Positions 6,991 to 14,977 are shown, counted from the stretch's first letter. The stretch: DNA of 34,174 bases from an uncultured Chloroflexota bacterium (GCA_902786265.1 CADACE010000061.1:1-34174), one strand, 5' to 3'. Notes: generated by a model not told the origin, from the letters alone. Numbers and translations: made by a program.

Positions 6991-9204
6991 CTAAAATGCC
7001 GTCGTCTTTCCTACATAAGCGGTGTCATCCAGACGCTGACGGGAGACCAGGTCGGCGAAGAAGCCGTCTTTGGCGAGCAGTTTTTCATAGCTGCCGTCTT
7101 CGATGATCTTCCCGTTATCAAGTACGATAATGCGGTCGCACTGGCGGATGGTGGAAAGGCGGTGAGCGATCACTACACGCGTGCATTTCATGCGGTCCAG
7201 CGCTTCCGAGACCTGTTTCTGCGTCTGATTGTCCAGCGCGCTGGTTGCCTCATCGAACATCAGGATCTTCGGTTTCGGCGCGATCGCACGGGCAATCAGC
7301 AGCCGCTGCCGCTGTCCGCCGGAAATGCTGCCCTGTCCTTCCGACATCAGGGTATTCATTCCCATTGGCATATGCCGGATATCTTCAGCGATTCCGGCCA
7401 GCTCAGCAGCTTCCCAGGCATTCTCCAGTGTGAGCCAGGGCGCTGAGATGACGATGTTGGAATAAATATCTCCATTGAAAAGCCTGCCGTTCTGCATCAC
7501 GACCCCGATATTGCGGCGAAGCGATTTGAGGTCCAGTTTTTTGATGTCCTTCCCGTCATAATAAACCGCGCCTTTCTGCGGCGTTTCGAAGCCCAGCAGG
7601 ATCCGCATCAGTGTGGATTTGCCGCAGCCGGTCTTGCCGACGATGGCAATATACTGTCCGGAGCGGATCTTCAGGCTCAGGTTATCCAGGATCGCGGGAC
7701 CGTCTTCCGTGTACCGGAAGGTTACGTTATTCAGTTCAATACCGCCGGAAAGCTTCGTTACCATCTCCTTATCCTCAGAGATTTCCGGCTCTGTTTCCAT
7801 GATCGGACGGACCATTTCCAAAATCGGACGGATCTGGGCTGCGGTCAGCGCGATTCCTGCCAGCGCCATGAAGGCGCCGTTCACCATTCCGTAGGCGGAA
7901 TTGAATGCATAGTATTCGGCTACGCTGACGTGCGAACGGATCGCGGCGGCATAGATCCACATGGTCCCCAGCAGGGAAACCGCAGTGGACAGCACAGAGC
8001 TGATCTTGAGGAACATGGGCGGATTATACTGCAGCTCTGCTGCCCGCGCATAGGTCCTTCCCCAGCGGGCAAAGGCGCGCTGTTCCGCGCCGGAAAGGCG
8101 GATCTTCTGGATGCCGGTGATAAGACCGTAACTGATACCGCTTTCCTTGCTTCCCTGCAGCATCTGGTCACGGGTGACCCGCATCTGGAGAAATACGGAA
8201 GCGGATGTGACGGCCAGCGACAGGAAGGTGACAAGCATAGCCGGACTTACCAGCGCCGGGGCGTAACGGAAGATCTGCGTTACATAGGCAAGGGAAAATA
8301 CCGCGCTCAGGCTCGTTGTCAAAACAGTGCTGACCAGCTGCCCTGCCAGGATGCTGATATAACCCACCCGGCTGGAGAGTTCCCCCGCGCTGTAGTTTTT
8401 GAAAAAGTTCACAGGCAGTGAAAGCACCCGCATCATGGCTGCTGCCTCGATAGCAATGTTCATTTTTGTGTTGATCCGGGCGATAAACAGGTTTTTAATG
8501 ATCTCAATGACGCGGGAGGAGATCACCGCGCAGACCATATAGATCCCGATGCCGAGAAGCATACGGCCGGAACCCGAGGGGAGTACCCGGGCGAAGAGGA
8601 TGTTGCTCAGGTAAGGCAGCAGCAGCCCCATTCCGGTGGCAAAGATCATTGCGCAAGCCAGCATCATCAGGTCTCCGAAGCTCAGCTGTTCGAGAATGTA
8701 CCTCATCAGGTCGCCGGTACTCATCTTTTTGAGCGGGAAAGGCTTGTAGAAAGCAAAAGCCTCTTTTTCAAACAGATCCTCGTTTTTGCGGGTAACCGGA
8801 ATGAATTTTCCGGCCGCATGGTCATAATATCGGTACCCTCCCATGTCATTCGGGATCAGTGCGGCGACTTCGCCATTATCCTTCCGTTTGCCAAGCATAG
8901 CCCCCGCGGCGTCTTTGTACCAGCCCTTTTCCAGCCGTACGGTGCGGCGCATGATGCCGTAAGGACGCATGAGAAATTCCAGCACCTCGTTCAGGTCGCG
9001 GATGGTATCGGGGACTTCCCGGGGCTTGACATGGTAATATTTCAGGATATCGCCGATGGCATCCGTGGTCAGACGGCGGTCGTCATTGAGCGCCTCGCTC
9101 ATACGCCGTCCCATTACCGCTCCCGCGATCTCCTGGAAGGAATCCTCGATTTGTTCACGATCGGCGTTTTTGCGTTGTATTATTTGTTCTTCAAACCAGC
9201 CCAT
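6991..9204 (-). CDS. NHLP/NHLM-type bacteriocin export ABC transporter, permease/ATPase subunit
   Basis: 737 residues. An N-terminal soluble region (~1-170, no peptidase motif) precedes a six-helix ABC exporter membrane domain (~175-450) and an ATPase domain (~490-720). Walker A is GKTGCGKST near residue 520, the signature SGGQRQRLLIARA near 625, Walker B ILMFDEATSALD near 650, and the H-loop VIAHRLSTI. The arrangement fits the second ABC protein of NHLP (nitrile-hydratase/Nif11 leader peptide) export systems, which partners the peptidase-bearing ABC protein encoded upstream. The start at 9204 has GAGGAG 6 nt upstream. A TTTAGGG-like array begins 10 nt before the start codon, so an insertion has separated this gene from its partner. 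Confidence 0.88.
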   Translation of the reverse strand: MGWFEEQIIQRKNADREQIEDSFQEIAGAVMGRRMSEALNDDRRLTTDAIGDILKYYHVKPREVPDTIRDLNEVLEFLMRPYGIMRRTVRLEKGWYKDAAGAMLGKRKDNGEVAALIPNDMGGYRYYDHAAGKFIPVTRKNEDLFEKEAFAFYKPFPLKKMSTGDLMRYILEQLSFGDLMMLACAMIFATGMGLLLPYLSNILFARVLPSGSGRMLLGIGIYMVCAVISSRVIEIIKNLFIARINTKMNIAIEAAAMMRVLSLPVNFFKNYSAGELSSRVGYISILAGQLVSTVLTTSLSAVFSLAYVTQIFRYAPALVSPAMLVTFLSLAVTSASVFLQMRVTRDQMLQGSKESGISYGLITGIQKIRLSGAEQRAFARWGRTYARAAELQYNPPMFLKISSVLSTAVSLLGTMWIYAAAIRSHVSVAEYYAFNSAYGMVNGAFMALAGIALTAAQIRPILEMVRPIMETEPEISEDKEMVTKLSGGIELNNVTFRYTEDGPAILDNLSLKIRSGQYIAIVGKTGCGKSTLMRILLGFETPQKGAVYYDGKDIKKLDLKSLRRNIGVVMQNGRLFNGDIYSNIVISAPWLTLENAWEAAELAGIAEDIRHMPMGMNTLMSEGQGSISGGQRQRLLIARAIAPKPKILMFDEATSALDNQTQKQVSEALDRMKCTRVVIAHRLSTIRQCDRIIVLDNGKIIEDGSYEKLLAKDGFFADLVSRQRLDDTAYVGKTTAF

Positions 9205-9213
9205 TTTTCTCCT

Positions 9214-9245
9214 CAGGGTTTAGGGTGTAGGGTTTAGGGTTTAGT
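9214..9245. repeat. Tandem heptamer array, TTTAGGG-like (left array of an inverted pair)
   Basis: AGGG recurs at 9215, 9222, 9229 and 9236 in exact 7-nt phase (units TTTAGGG, TGTAGGG). The array supplies the last codons and stop of the four-helix gene (Thr-Lys-Pro-stop) and ends just upstream of the ribosome binding site of the transporter gene at 9204. The same kind of array appears inverted at 9706-9738. Confidence 0.9.
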
Positions 9246-9602
9246 GGCAGCTACCAGCTTTGCTATCAATGTAGTCAGCATTCTGCCTACTTCATCCGAG
9301 AGCGACAATGCCAACTGTATATTGTCATTTTTTATATATCCAAGATTTACGCAAATTAGACATTGTGTTTGCAGTTCAGCATTAGAACCTCTTGACATTG
9401 AGAGAAAATTTATATAATCTCGTCGATTACTTCTTGCGTGACCTTCTGCTATATTGGATGGTATTGAAACAGCTGCTCTCCGCATTTGATCAGAAAGTGC
9501 ATATCGTTCTTCTGGTGGAAGTAGTTTAACAATACGATAAACTTCAGTGACTAAAGCCATTGACTTCTGCCAGACTTCAAGATCTTTGTAGCTGTTGATC
9601 AT
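9234..9602 (-). CDS. Four-helix-bundle protein (23S rRNA intervening-sequence protein family)
   Basis: 122 residues, the usual size. Family landmarks are YKDLEVWQKSMALV at the N-terminus, YALSDQMRRAAVSIPSNIAEG in the middle (the best-conserved block), RDYINFLSMSRGSNAELQTQ, and a C-terminal helix rich in Leu. The family is known from genes inside 23S rRNA intervening sequences and is structurally related to Avd of diversity-generating retroelements, but no rRNA or reverse transcriptase is present here. The start at 9602 has AAGGAG 7-8 nt upstream. The C-terminus runs into the heptamer array, so its last three residues come from repeat sequence. The molecular role of stand-alone copies is not established. 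Confidence 0.93.
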   Translation of the reverse strand: MINSYKDLEVWQKSMALVTEVYRIVKLLPPEERYALSDQMRRAAVSIPSNIAEGHARSNRRDYINFLSMSRGSNAELQTQCLICVNLGYIKNDNIQLALSLSDEVGRMLTTLIAKLVAATKP

Positions 9603-9705
9603 TTTTTTCTCCTTTTATTATTTAATGAAGGTTTCAGAAAAGTGAAGTTTGTAATTTCTTTCTTGAGTCATACTTTAATCGCTGCAAAGCAGCTGCCTAC
9701 AAACT

Positions 9706-9738
9706 CCCTACTCCCTACACCCTAAACCCTATACCCTA
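9706..9738. repeat. Tandem heptamer array, CCCTAAA-like (right array of an inverted pair)
   Basis: CCCTA recurs at 9706, 9713, 9720, 9727 and 9734 in exact 7-nt phase. The TAG stop codon of the upstream transporter gene (9736-9738 on the minus strand) is part of the last unit. The orientation is opposite to the array at 9214-9245. Confidence 0.92.
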
Positions 9739-11910
9739 TTCATTTGAAACCAGCGAAGCATAAGCGCCATTGAGACTGAGAAGCTGTTCATGGGTGCCGC
9801 GTTCGACGACGCGGCCGTGGTCGAGGACGATGATCTCATCGCAGTCGCGGATGGTGGAGAGGCGGTGGGCAATGACGATGCAGGAGATACCCCGGTCGCG
9901 GATGGAATTGACCACCTCGAACTCTGTCTTGGCGTCCAGTGCGGAGGTCGCTTCATCCAGGATGATCATCGTCGGGTCCTGGGCAAGCACCCGGGCGATC
10001 TCGAAGCGCTGCCGCTGTCCGCCGGAAAAGTCCCGTCCGCCTTCGATCAGCTTATACTGATAGCCGCCTTCCCGCTGCATGATATCCTCATGGATATGCG
10101 CGTCACGGGCAGCCATGATCATTTCAAAATCCTCAATGGAGGTATCCCACATCTTGATGTTGTTGGCGATGGTATCTTCAAACAGGATAATATCCTGGTC
10201 TACAACCGCGACAGACCCGGTCAGGATGGAACGGTCGATTTCGCCGATGGGTTTGCCGTCGAAGAGTATTTCGCCGCTCCAGGGCTGGTAAAGCCCGGAG
10301 ATCAGTTTTGCAAGGGTGGATTTCCCGCAGCCGGAGGTTCCCACAAAAGCGACCCGCTGTCCCTGCTTCAGCTCCAGGCTGAAGTCTTCGATGAGCGGGG
10401 GTGCGAGTTTGGAATAACCGAACGTAATATTTCGTATAGATAAATTTCCGGTCAGCTTGGCGTATTCCTCTGGCTCCGGCCGCTCGGAGAAGGCCTGATC
10501 TTCCGGATATTCCATTACATCCTCGATGCGCTCCATGCCGGTGCGCATCTCCTGGATTTTCTGTCCGGAAGAGATGACCTGTTGTGCGGGAGCCATGAAG
10601 GCAGTCATAAAGCCCTGAAATGCCAGGATCATACCTTCGGTGAACTTTCCCTGCATGGTGAGCCATACGCCCAGGATCAGCACCAGGATGTTCATCAGTG
10701 CGCTGATGGTGCCGGGAATGACACCGATGTACTGGTTCAGTTTTTCATATCTTACGTTCTGGGTATTGACAGAGGCCTGATAGCCGGACCATTTTTCAAA
10801 ATAACCGTTTTCAGCCCCGCTGGACTTTATGGATTCGATCAGGTCGATCGCGGCGACGGTGGAACCGGAAAGCTTTGCACGGTCCCGCATCATCACGCGG
10901 GTGATGTTGACGCGTTTGGCGCTGATGAGCTGTGAGACCAGTACGTTGGCCAGCACCGCGGTAAGACCCACCAATGTCAGCAGCCAGGAGTAGCGCAGCA
11001 TCACCACCAGATAAAAAATCATCATGACGGTGTTCAGCACCAGCGGCGCCAGGGTGTTTACCACTTCCGCCGCGATGGAGGCATTGGCAGCCTTCCGGGA
11101 CTGGATATCCCCTGCCATACGCTGGGAGAAGAACTCCATGGGCAGCTTCAGAACCTTCCACATGTAGGTGGCATTGCCAACCGCTGCCATTTTCCCATTG
11201 AGCTTGAGCGAATAGACCGCCTGGATCCAGGCAGCCGTCAATTGGATGAAGGTGAGCAGGCCTAATCCGACAAAGAAGGGTGTCACCCAGTCCGGGTTCT
11301 TTCCGGGCAGCAGGTAATCCAGAAAAGCGCGGGAGTATCCGGCATTCATGATGCCGATCAGGGAACCGATGATGGTGGTAAGTATGACAAAAGCGACTGC
11401 CGCTTCTGCCCCTTTCAGCCTTTCCCTGGCGAAGTTTGCTACGGATTTCGGTTTGCCGGATGGAACAAAATCTTCTCCGGGTTCGATCATCAGGCAGATG
11501 CCGGTGAAGGCTTCGTCGAAGCGCTCCATGGTGACGCTGTAATCTCCCCGGGCGGGGTCATTCAGGTAGACCTTGTCGCCTTTAAAGCCGTCGCAGACCA
11601 CAAAATGGTTGAACTCCCAATGGACTATGCAGGGAAATTTTCCCTCATTCCGCAGGTCTTCCGGTTCAAAGCGGTATCCCCTGGCGACCATGCCGTAACT
11701 GCGGGCTGCTTTGAGTACGTTTTTCGCGCTGCTGCCATCCCGGGAAACACCGCAGTCCGCTCGGACCTGTTCCAGCGGGATCCATTTGTCGTAGTATGCC
11801 ATGATCATGCAAAGGCAGGCAGCGCCGCATTCCAGCGCTTCCATCTGCATCACCACCGGCACTTTAGCGACACCTTTTTTGATCGGCTGTTTGATTTTTG
11901 TTTCCGGCAT
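9736..11910 (-). CDS. NHLP/NHLM-type bacteriocin export ABC transporter with C39 leader peptidase
   Basis: 724 residues combining protease, pore and motor. The C39 cysteine peptidase domain (~15-145) shows Cys28 in LECGAACLCMI, His102 in FNHFVV and Asp118 in LNDPARGD, so it looks active. An exporter membrane domain (~165-450) follows, then an ATPase with GTSGCGKST (Walker A), SGGQRQRFEIARVL (signature), TMIILDEATSALD (Walker B) and VIAHRLSTI. Such proteins cut the leader from a double-Gly-type precursor and pump the mature peptide out. The start at 11910 follows AAGGAG at a fairly long distance (~12 nt). A degenerate heptamer array lies upstream at 11935-11982, and another supplies the stop codon. 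The partner permease/ATPase follows beyond the inserted four-helix gene. Confidence 0.93.
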   Translation of the reverse strand: MPETKIKQPIKKGVAKVPVVMQMEALECGAACLCMIMAYYDKWIPLEQVRADCGVSRDGSSAKNVLKAARSYGMVARGYRFEPEDLRNEGKFPCIVHWEFNHFVVCDGFKGDKVYLNDPARGDYSVTMERFDEAFTGICLMIEPGEDFVPSGKPKSVANFARERLKGAEAAVAFVILTTIIGSLIGIMNAGYSRAFLDYLLPGKNPDWVTPFFVGLGLLTFIQLTAAWIQAVYSLKLNGKMAAVGNATYMWKVLKLPMEFFSQRMAGDIQSRKAANASIAAEVVNTLAPLVLNTVMMIFYLVVMLRYSWLLTLVGLTAVLANVLVSQLISAKRVNITRVMMRDRAKLSGSTVAAIDLIESIKSSGAENGYFEKWSGYQASVNTQNVRYEKLNQYIGVIPGTISALMNILVLILGVWLTMQGKFTEGMILAFQGFMTAFMAPAQQVISSGQKIQEMRTGMERIEDVMEYPEDQAFSERPEPEEYAKLTGNLSIRNITFGYSKLAPPLIEDFSLELKQGQRVAFVGTSGCGKSTLAKLISGLYQPWSGEILFDGKPIGEIDRSILTGSVAVVDQDIILFEDTIANNIKMWDTSIEDFEMIMAARDAHIHEDIMQREGGYQYKLIEGGRDFSGGQRQRFEIARVLAQDPTMIILDEATSALDAKTEFEVVNSIRDRGISCIVIAHRLSTIRDCDEIIVLDHGRVVERGTHEQLLSLNGAYASLVSNE

Positions 11911-11934
11911 TTTTGTTGTTTCTCCTTCATAGCC

Positions 11935-11982
11935 AGGGTTTAGCTATAGGTTAAAATCTATAGGTAATAGGGTTTAGGTAAT
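11935..11982. repeat. Degenerate heptamer array, AGGGTTT/AGGTAAT-like
   Basis: AGG recurs at 11935, 11948, 11962, 11969 and 11976, mostly in multiples of 7 with one 1-nt slip. Units include AGGGTTT, AGGTAAT and TCTATAGG. It lies in the 117-nt gap between the radical SAM gene and the peptidase-transporter gene, just upstream of the latter's ribosome binding site. The remaining ~45 nt of the gap show nothing else recognisable. Confidence 0.65.
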
Positions 11983-12027
11983 GCAATAGAGAGGTCTTCT
12001 CTTATCACTAACTCCCGAATACTGATT

Positions 12028-13344
12028 TTAATTATCAAAAAACATTCGCACATATTTCTCCGGATCGTTCCGATATGGAAAACAGAGACGTTTTCGGAAC
12101 AGACGGTGATAGGTGCAGCCGCCTCCGCAGACGGGCAGCCAGATACATTCCCTGCATTCTTCATCCGGAACAGGACAGACTGCATTCAGAAACATCATCA
12201 GGTTGTCCGGGTTTGAAGCTGTTGTCAGCGGATCCGCGGGATCCCATTCCCCGGCATTTCCAAAACTGAGCTTCGGATCAGCGGCAGTTTCCAGACATTT
12301 ATAAAGCCTGCCCTTTTCATCAATCGTAACACAATACAGCATATGCGCAGCACAAATGAAAGCCGGTCTGTGGGAAGGCCGCTTTTCCTGATGTAATTCC
12401 GCTTTCCAATCCGGAGGTCTGTCGATCAGCTCTATCCGGCTGCCGCGCTGTTCTGCCGCATACGAACCGAACACGGGTTTCGGACAAAACCTGAACGTAT
12501 TTCCGGATTCTTTTGCGAGTTCTTCGATAAAGGCGCCAAGCTTTTCTGTTTCATCACGGTTTCCCCCGTGCACATTATGACGGATGTTTACCTTGAACGG
12601 AAGCGGCTGCCGCAGGTTCATGATAATGCGTTCAAAAGTGGGACTGCCATCCGCTAGGTGGCGGGTGGCATCATGGGCGGCACCGATCCCGTCAATGGTG
12701 ACCTGGGCTCTGGATACATTCGCGGCTTCCAGTATCTTGACGTTTTCCGGGGTCAGCAGGTATCCGTTCGTGATGACTTCCGCTTTGTATACAGCATGAT
12801 GTTCTTCGGCAAGTGCCATGAGCTTTGAAGAGAGAGAACTGATAACATCGGGCGCCAGAAGCGGTTCGCCGCCGTACCAGGAAACGTTTAATTTTTCCGA
12901 TTTTCCTGCCTTCATCATGCGCCGGGCAAGGGACAGGATATCCTCCTGAACCTCCGGCGGCATTTTGCCGGATCGATGGTTCTCAAAGCAGTATGGACAG
13001 TCAAAATTGCATCCCAGCGTAGGACAAATCGTCAGACTCACAACAGACCCGGAACCGCAGGAGATCTTTCCCATGGTTTCCAGAGCTGCCCTCTCGTCGA
13101 AATTCACGATCACGCCGCGCTTTGCAAGACGGGGAATGACGGGATGATCCTCACTGATCTTATCGAGGCTGTTCATCAGAAAAAGATCCACCGGGCCGTA
13201 TTCTCCGCAGGTCTTTTTGTAAAGATTGGCAACAGCCAAAGTCCCCTTCTCCGGCAATTCCGCGGTAAGGTTATATCGTGACAAATGCCATCCGGCTTCG
13301 GCAGCAGTGCGTTTGCTTTGTGAGGACGTGTTCTCTTCCGGCAT
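12028..13344 (-). CDS. Radical SAM/SPASM peptide-modifying enzyme
   Basis: 438 residues. The [4Fe-4S]-SAM cluster motif CNFDCPYC has Cys112, Cys116 and Cys119 after an N-terminal extension of ~100 residues. VSWYGGEPLL and VITNGYLLT are further radical SAM landmarks. The C-terminal ~110 residues are a SPASM-type domain with many Cys (YCVTIDEKGRLYKC, CPVPDEECRECIWLPVCGGGC), which would hold auxiliary Fe-S clusters. Enzymes of this architecture install thioether or C-C crosslinks, or mature helper proteins, in ribosomal peptides; its place beside a leader-peptidase exporter supports peptide maturation. The ATG lies 3 nt after the upstream stop and has no clear Shine-Dalgarno, so translation is probably coupled. 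The exact modification is unknown and no precursor gene is adjacent. Confidence 0.9.
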   Translation of the reverse strand: MPEENTSSQSKRTAAEAGWHLSRYNLTAELPEKGTLAVANLYKKTCGEYGPVDLFLMNSLDKISEDHPVIPRLAKRGVIVNFDERAALETMGKISCGSGSVVSLTICPTLGCNFDCPYCFENHRSGKMPPEVQEDILSLARRMMKAGKSEKLNVSWYGGEPLLAPDVISSLSSKLMALAEEHHAVYKAEVITNGYLLTPENVKILEAANVSRAQVTIDGIGAAHDATRHLADGSPTFERIIMNLRQPLPFKVNIRHNVHGGNRDETEKLGAFIEELAKESGNTFRFCPKPVFGSYAAEQRGSRIELIDRPPDWKAELHQEKRPSHRPAFICAAHMLYCVTIDEKGRLYKCLETAADPKLSFGNAGEWDPADPLTTASNPDNLMMFLNAVCPVPDEECRECIWLPVCGGGCTYHRLFRKRLCFPYRNDPEKYVRMFFDN

Positions 13345-13347
13345 GGA

Positions 13348-13566
13348 TCAATTTGTTAAAAGCGCGATCGGGTGAAACACCTGAGCTGTTCCGTTCGCGT
13401 CGACCCCTTCCACGGTACCGAAAATGCTCCACGCAAGCATGCCCAGGAGCAGGATCACCAGCGCCAGCAGTACCAGCCAGACCGTGGGTGTGGTCACACG
13501 GATATAATCATTCAGCTGTTCCGGGCTGGATACCCGGTCGATGCTCTTTTCACGGAAAATACTCAT
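13348..13566 (-). CDS. Short NHLM-type secretion (HlyD-like) membrane adaptor
   Basis: 72 residues from ATG 13566, chosen because GGGAGGAAT sits directly before it; an ATG 12 nt upstream would overlap this site. The N-terminus SIFREKSIDRVSSPEQLNDY matches the opening of NHLM bacteriocin-system secretion proteins, followed by one hydrophobic helix (VWLVLLALVILLLGMLAWSIFG). Longer members continue into a HlyD-like extracellular arm; here only ~20 residues follow before the stop. It may be a natural short form or a truncation. The first position in the operon, a strong promoter and ribosome site, and the 3-nt gap to the radical SAM gene suggest it is expressed. Confidence 0.78.
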   Translation of the reverse strand: MSIFREKSIDRVSSPEQLNDYIRVTTPTVWLVLLALVILLLGMLAWSIFGTVEGVDANGTAQVFHPIALLTN

Positions 13567-13620
13567 TATTCCTCCCAAATTCTCTCTTTGTTACAGCTGA
13601 TATTGCCTCTGTTGTCTGAA

Positions 13621-13649
13621 ATTTTAAATGAACATAAAACTCCTGTCAA
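13621..13649 (-). promoter_or_regulatory. Promoter of the NHLP-type export operon
   Basis: On the minus strand TTGACA (13644-13649) and TAAAAT (13621-13626) are separated by 17 nt. Transcription should begin near 13613, giving a leader of ~47 nt. It diverges from the nucleoside operon promoter at 13719-13747. Confidence 0.8.
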
Positions 13650-13718
13650 GGATTTTGTCGTGCGCAGAGGTCTTCAAAGGTATAACTTATGGCTGAGAAA
13701 GAATAACATTTATCACAA

Positions 13719-13747
13719 TTGACATATTATATCTTTTACGCTAAAAT
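13719..13747 (+). promoter_or_regulatory. Promoter of the nucleoside uptake operon
   Basis: TTGACA (13719-13724) and TAAAAT (13742-13747) are separated by exactly 17 nt, a near-consensus housekeeping promoter. Transcription should begin near 13754, about 44 nt before the binding-protein ATG. The leader is too short for a purine riboswitch. Confidence 0.85.
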
Positions 13748-13797
13748 CTTAAGGAATCAGGCAGATGCCTGACAAATCAAAACAATTGGAGGAATAT

Positions 13798-14883
13798 ATG
13801 AAAAAAGTTTTTGCGTTGATTCTGGCTGTTGCCATGATCCTGACTCTGTCGGCTGTTGCGTTTGCCGATACATACAATGTTGCCTATCTGATCAATGGTA
13901 ACCTGGGTGACAAGTCCTTCTTCGATTCCGCCGAATCCGGCCTTGAAAAGCTTGCCGCTGACGGCCGCATTGAATTCACCCCCATCGAAATGGGCGGTAC
14001 TGATGAAGACCAGCCGACCTGGCTCTCCACCCTTTATGATGTCTCCGAATCCGAAGAATATGATGTCATCATCTGCGGTACCTATCAGATGCCTGACTAC
14101 CTGAAGGAAGTTGCTACCGCTTATCCGGATCAGAAATATATCATCTTCGATGACAACACCTATGTCGGTGAAAACAGCAATGTTCTGAACCTGACCTACA
14201 AGCAGAACGATATGGGCTACCTCGTGGGCGTTTATGCCGCCAGCATGACCACCGATACTTCCCTGGACAAGATGAACGACGCAGCCGTTGTCGGTTTCGT
14301 CGGCGGTGTGGATTCCCCGGTCATCAATGACTTCCTCATCGGCTTCATCGAAGGCGCCCAGTCCGTCAACCCGGACATCAAGATCGACACCCGCTATACC
14401 AACGACTATGTCGATACCGCCATCGCGAAGGAATACGGCCTTTCCATGATCAACGATAATAACTGCGATATCATCTGGGGTGTCGCGGGCAACGCCGGCA
14501 ATGGTGCTGCTGAAGCTGCTCTGGAAACCGGCAAAGCCTGGTTCATCGGCGTCGACTCCGACCAGGAACTGACCCTGAGCCCGGATCTGGCTGCCCTGAC
14601 CCTGACCTCCGGTCTGAAGAACATCGGCAACTCCCTCGTCTGGGTGTTTGACGAACTCGATGCCGGCAAGGAATACTGGGGCACTGAAGTTACCCTCGGT
14701 CTGGCCGAAGGCGGTGTCGGTATCGTTACCGATAAGAACTTCGACAAATATGCCTCTGATGCGACCAAGGCCGCTGTCGCCGCAGCCGAAGCTTCCGTGC
14801 TTGCCGGTGATATCGTTGTTGACACAGCCATCGGCGCAAATGCCGCAGATGTCGTGAGCGCCCGCGAAGCGGTTCGCCCGTAA
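13798..14883 (+). CDS. BMP-family ABC transporter substrate-binding protein (nucleoside-type)
   Basis: 361 residues from ATG 13798, preceded by GGAGGAA. A signal peptide (MKKVFALILAVAMILTLS) ends in AFA-D, a signal peptidase I site; there is no lipobox Cys, although many Gram-positive members are lipoproteins. The body is the PnrA/BmpA/NupN-type two-lobe binding protein: GDKSFFDSAESGLEKL, DVIICGTYQMPDYL, KYIIFDDNTY, VGFVGGVDSPVINDFLIGF and GVAGNAGNGAAEAAL. The family captures purine nucleosides for the NupOPQ-type importer encoded directly downstream. A 14-bp hairpin after the stop probably allows higher expression than the membrane genes. Confidence 0.93.
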   Translation: MKKVFALILAVAMILTLSAVAFADTYNVAYLINGNLGDKSFFDSAESGLEKLAADGRIEFTPIEMGGTDEDQPTWLSTLYDVSESEEYDVIICGTYQMPDYLKEVATAYPDQKYIIFDDNTYVGENSNVLNLTYKQNDMGYLVGVYAASMTTDTSLDKMNDAAVVGFVGGVDSPVINDFLIGFIEGAQSVNPDIKIDTRYTNDYVDTAIAKEYGLSMINDNNCDIIWGVAGNAGNGAAEAALETGKAWFIGVDSDQELTLSPDLAALTLTSGLKNIGNSLVWVFDELDAGKEYWGTEVTLGLAEGGVGIVTDKNFDKYASDATKAAVAAAEASVLAGDIVVDTAIGANAADVVSAREAVRP

Positions 14884-14921
14884 TCTTTTCGGTCTGTCGA
14901 CTTAAGAGTTTTATTAAATCT

Positions 14922-14951
14922 CATGAGGAGGCTCCCCGGAGCTTCCTCATG
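14922..14951 (+). terminator. Intercistronic attenuator hairpin
   Basis: CATGAGGAGGCTCC (14922-14935) pairs with GGAGCTTCCTCATG (14938-14951) over ~13-14 bp with one G-U, leaving a tight C-rich loop. Only a weak T tract follows, so it is better seen as a partial terminator or mRNA 3'-end stabiliser between the binding-protein and ATPase genes. Confidence 0.7.
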
Positions 14952-14977
14952 TTCGTATAAGCGGGAGGAATTTAATC

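Larger units (their letters stand above)
9214..9738. mobile_element. Putative small mobile or inserted element: four-helix gene between inverted heptamer arrays
   Basis: The left end, going inward, reads TAGGG heptamers then GGCAGCTACCAGCTTTGC (9246-9263). The right end on the other strand reads TAGGG heptamers then GGCAGCTGCTTTGC. Thus both arrays and the adjoining ~14-18 nt are inverted relative to each other, like terminal inverted repeats of roughly 50 bp. The only gene inside is the four-helix-bundle protein. The unit splits two transporter genes that normally adjoin. No transposase is encoded, so any movement would need help in trans or be repeat-mediated. No target-site duplication can be assigned. 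Confidence 0.5.

Noticed and set aside
9234..9602. A 23S rRNA intervening sequence or diversity-generating retroelement
   Set aside because: No rRNA sequence flanks the gene, and no reverse transcriptase or template/variable repeat pair is present.
9214..9738. Telomere-like TTTAGGG repeats as a replicon end or contaminating eukaryotic sequence
   Set aside because: Only 4-5 degenerate units occur at each place, embedded between bacterial genes and in phase with their stop codons.
13748..13797. Purine riboswitch before the nucleoside operon
   Set aside because: The leader is only about 44 nt and has no three-way-junction pattern.
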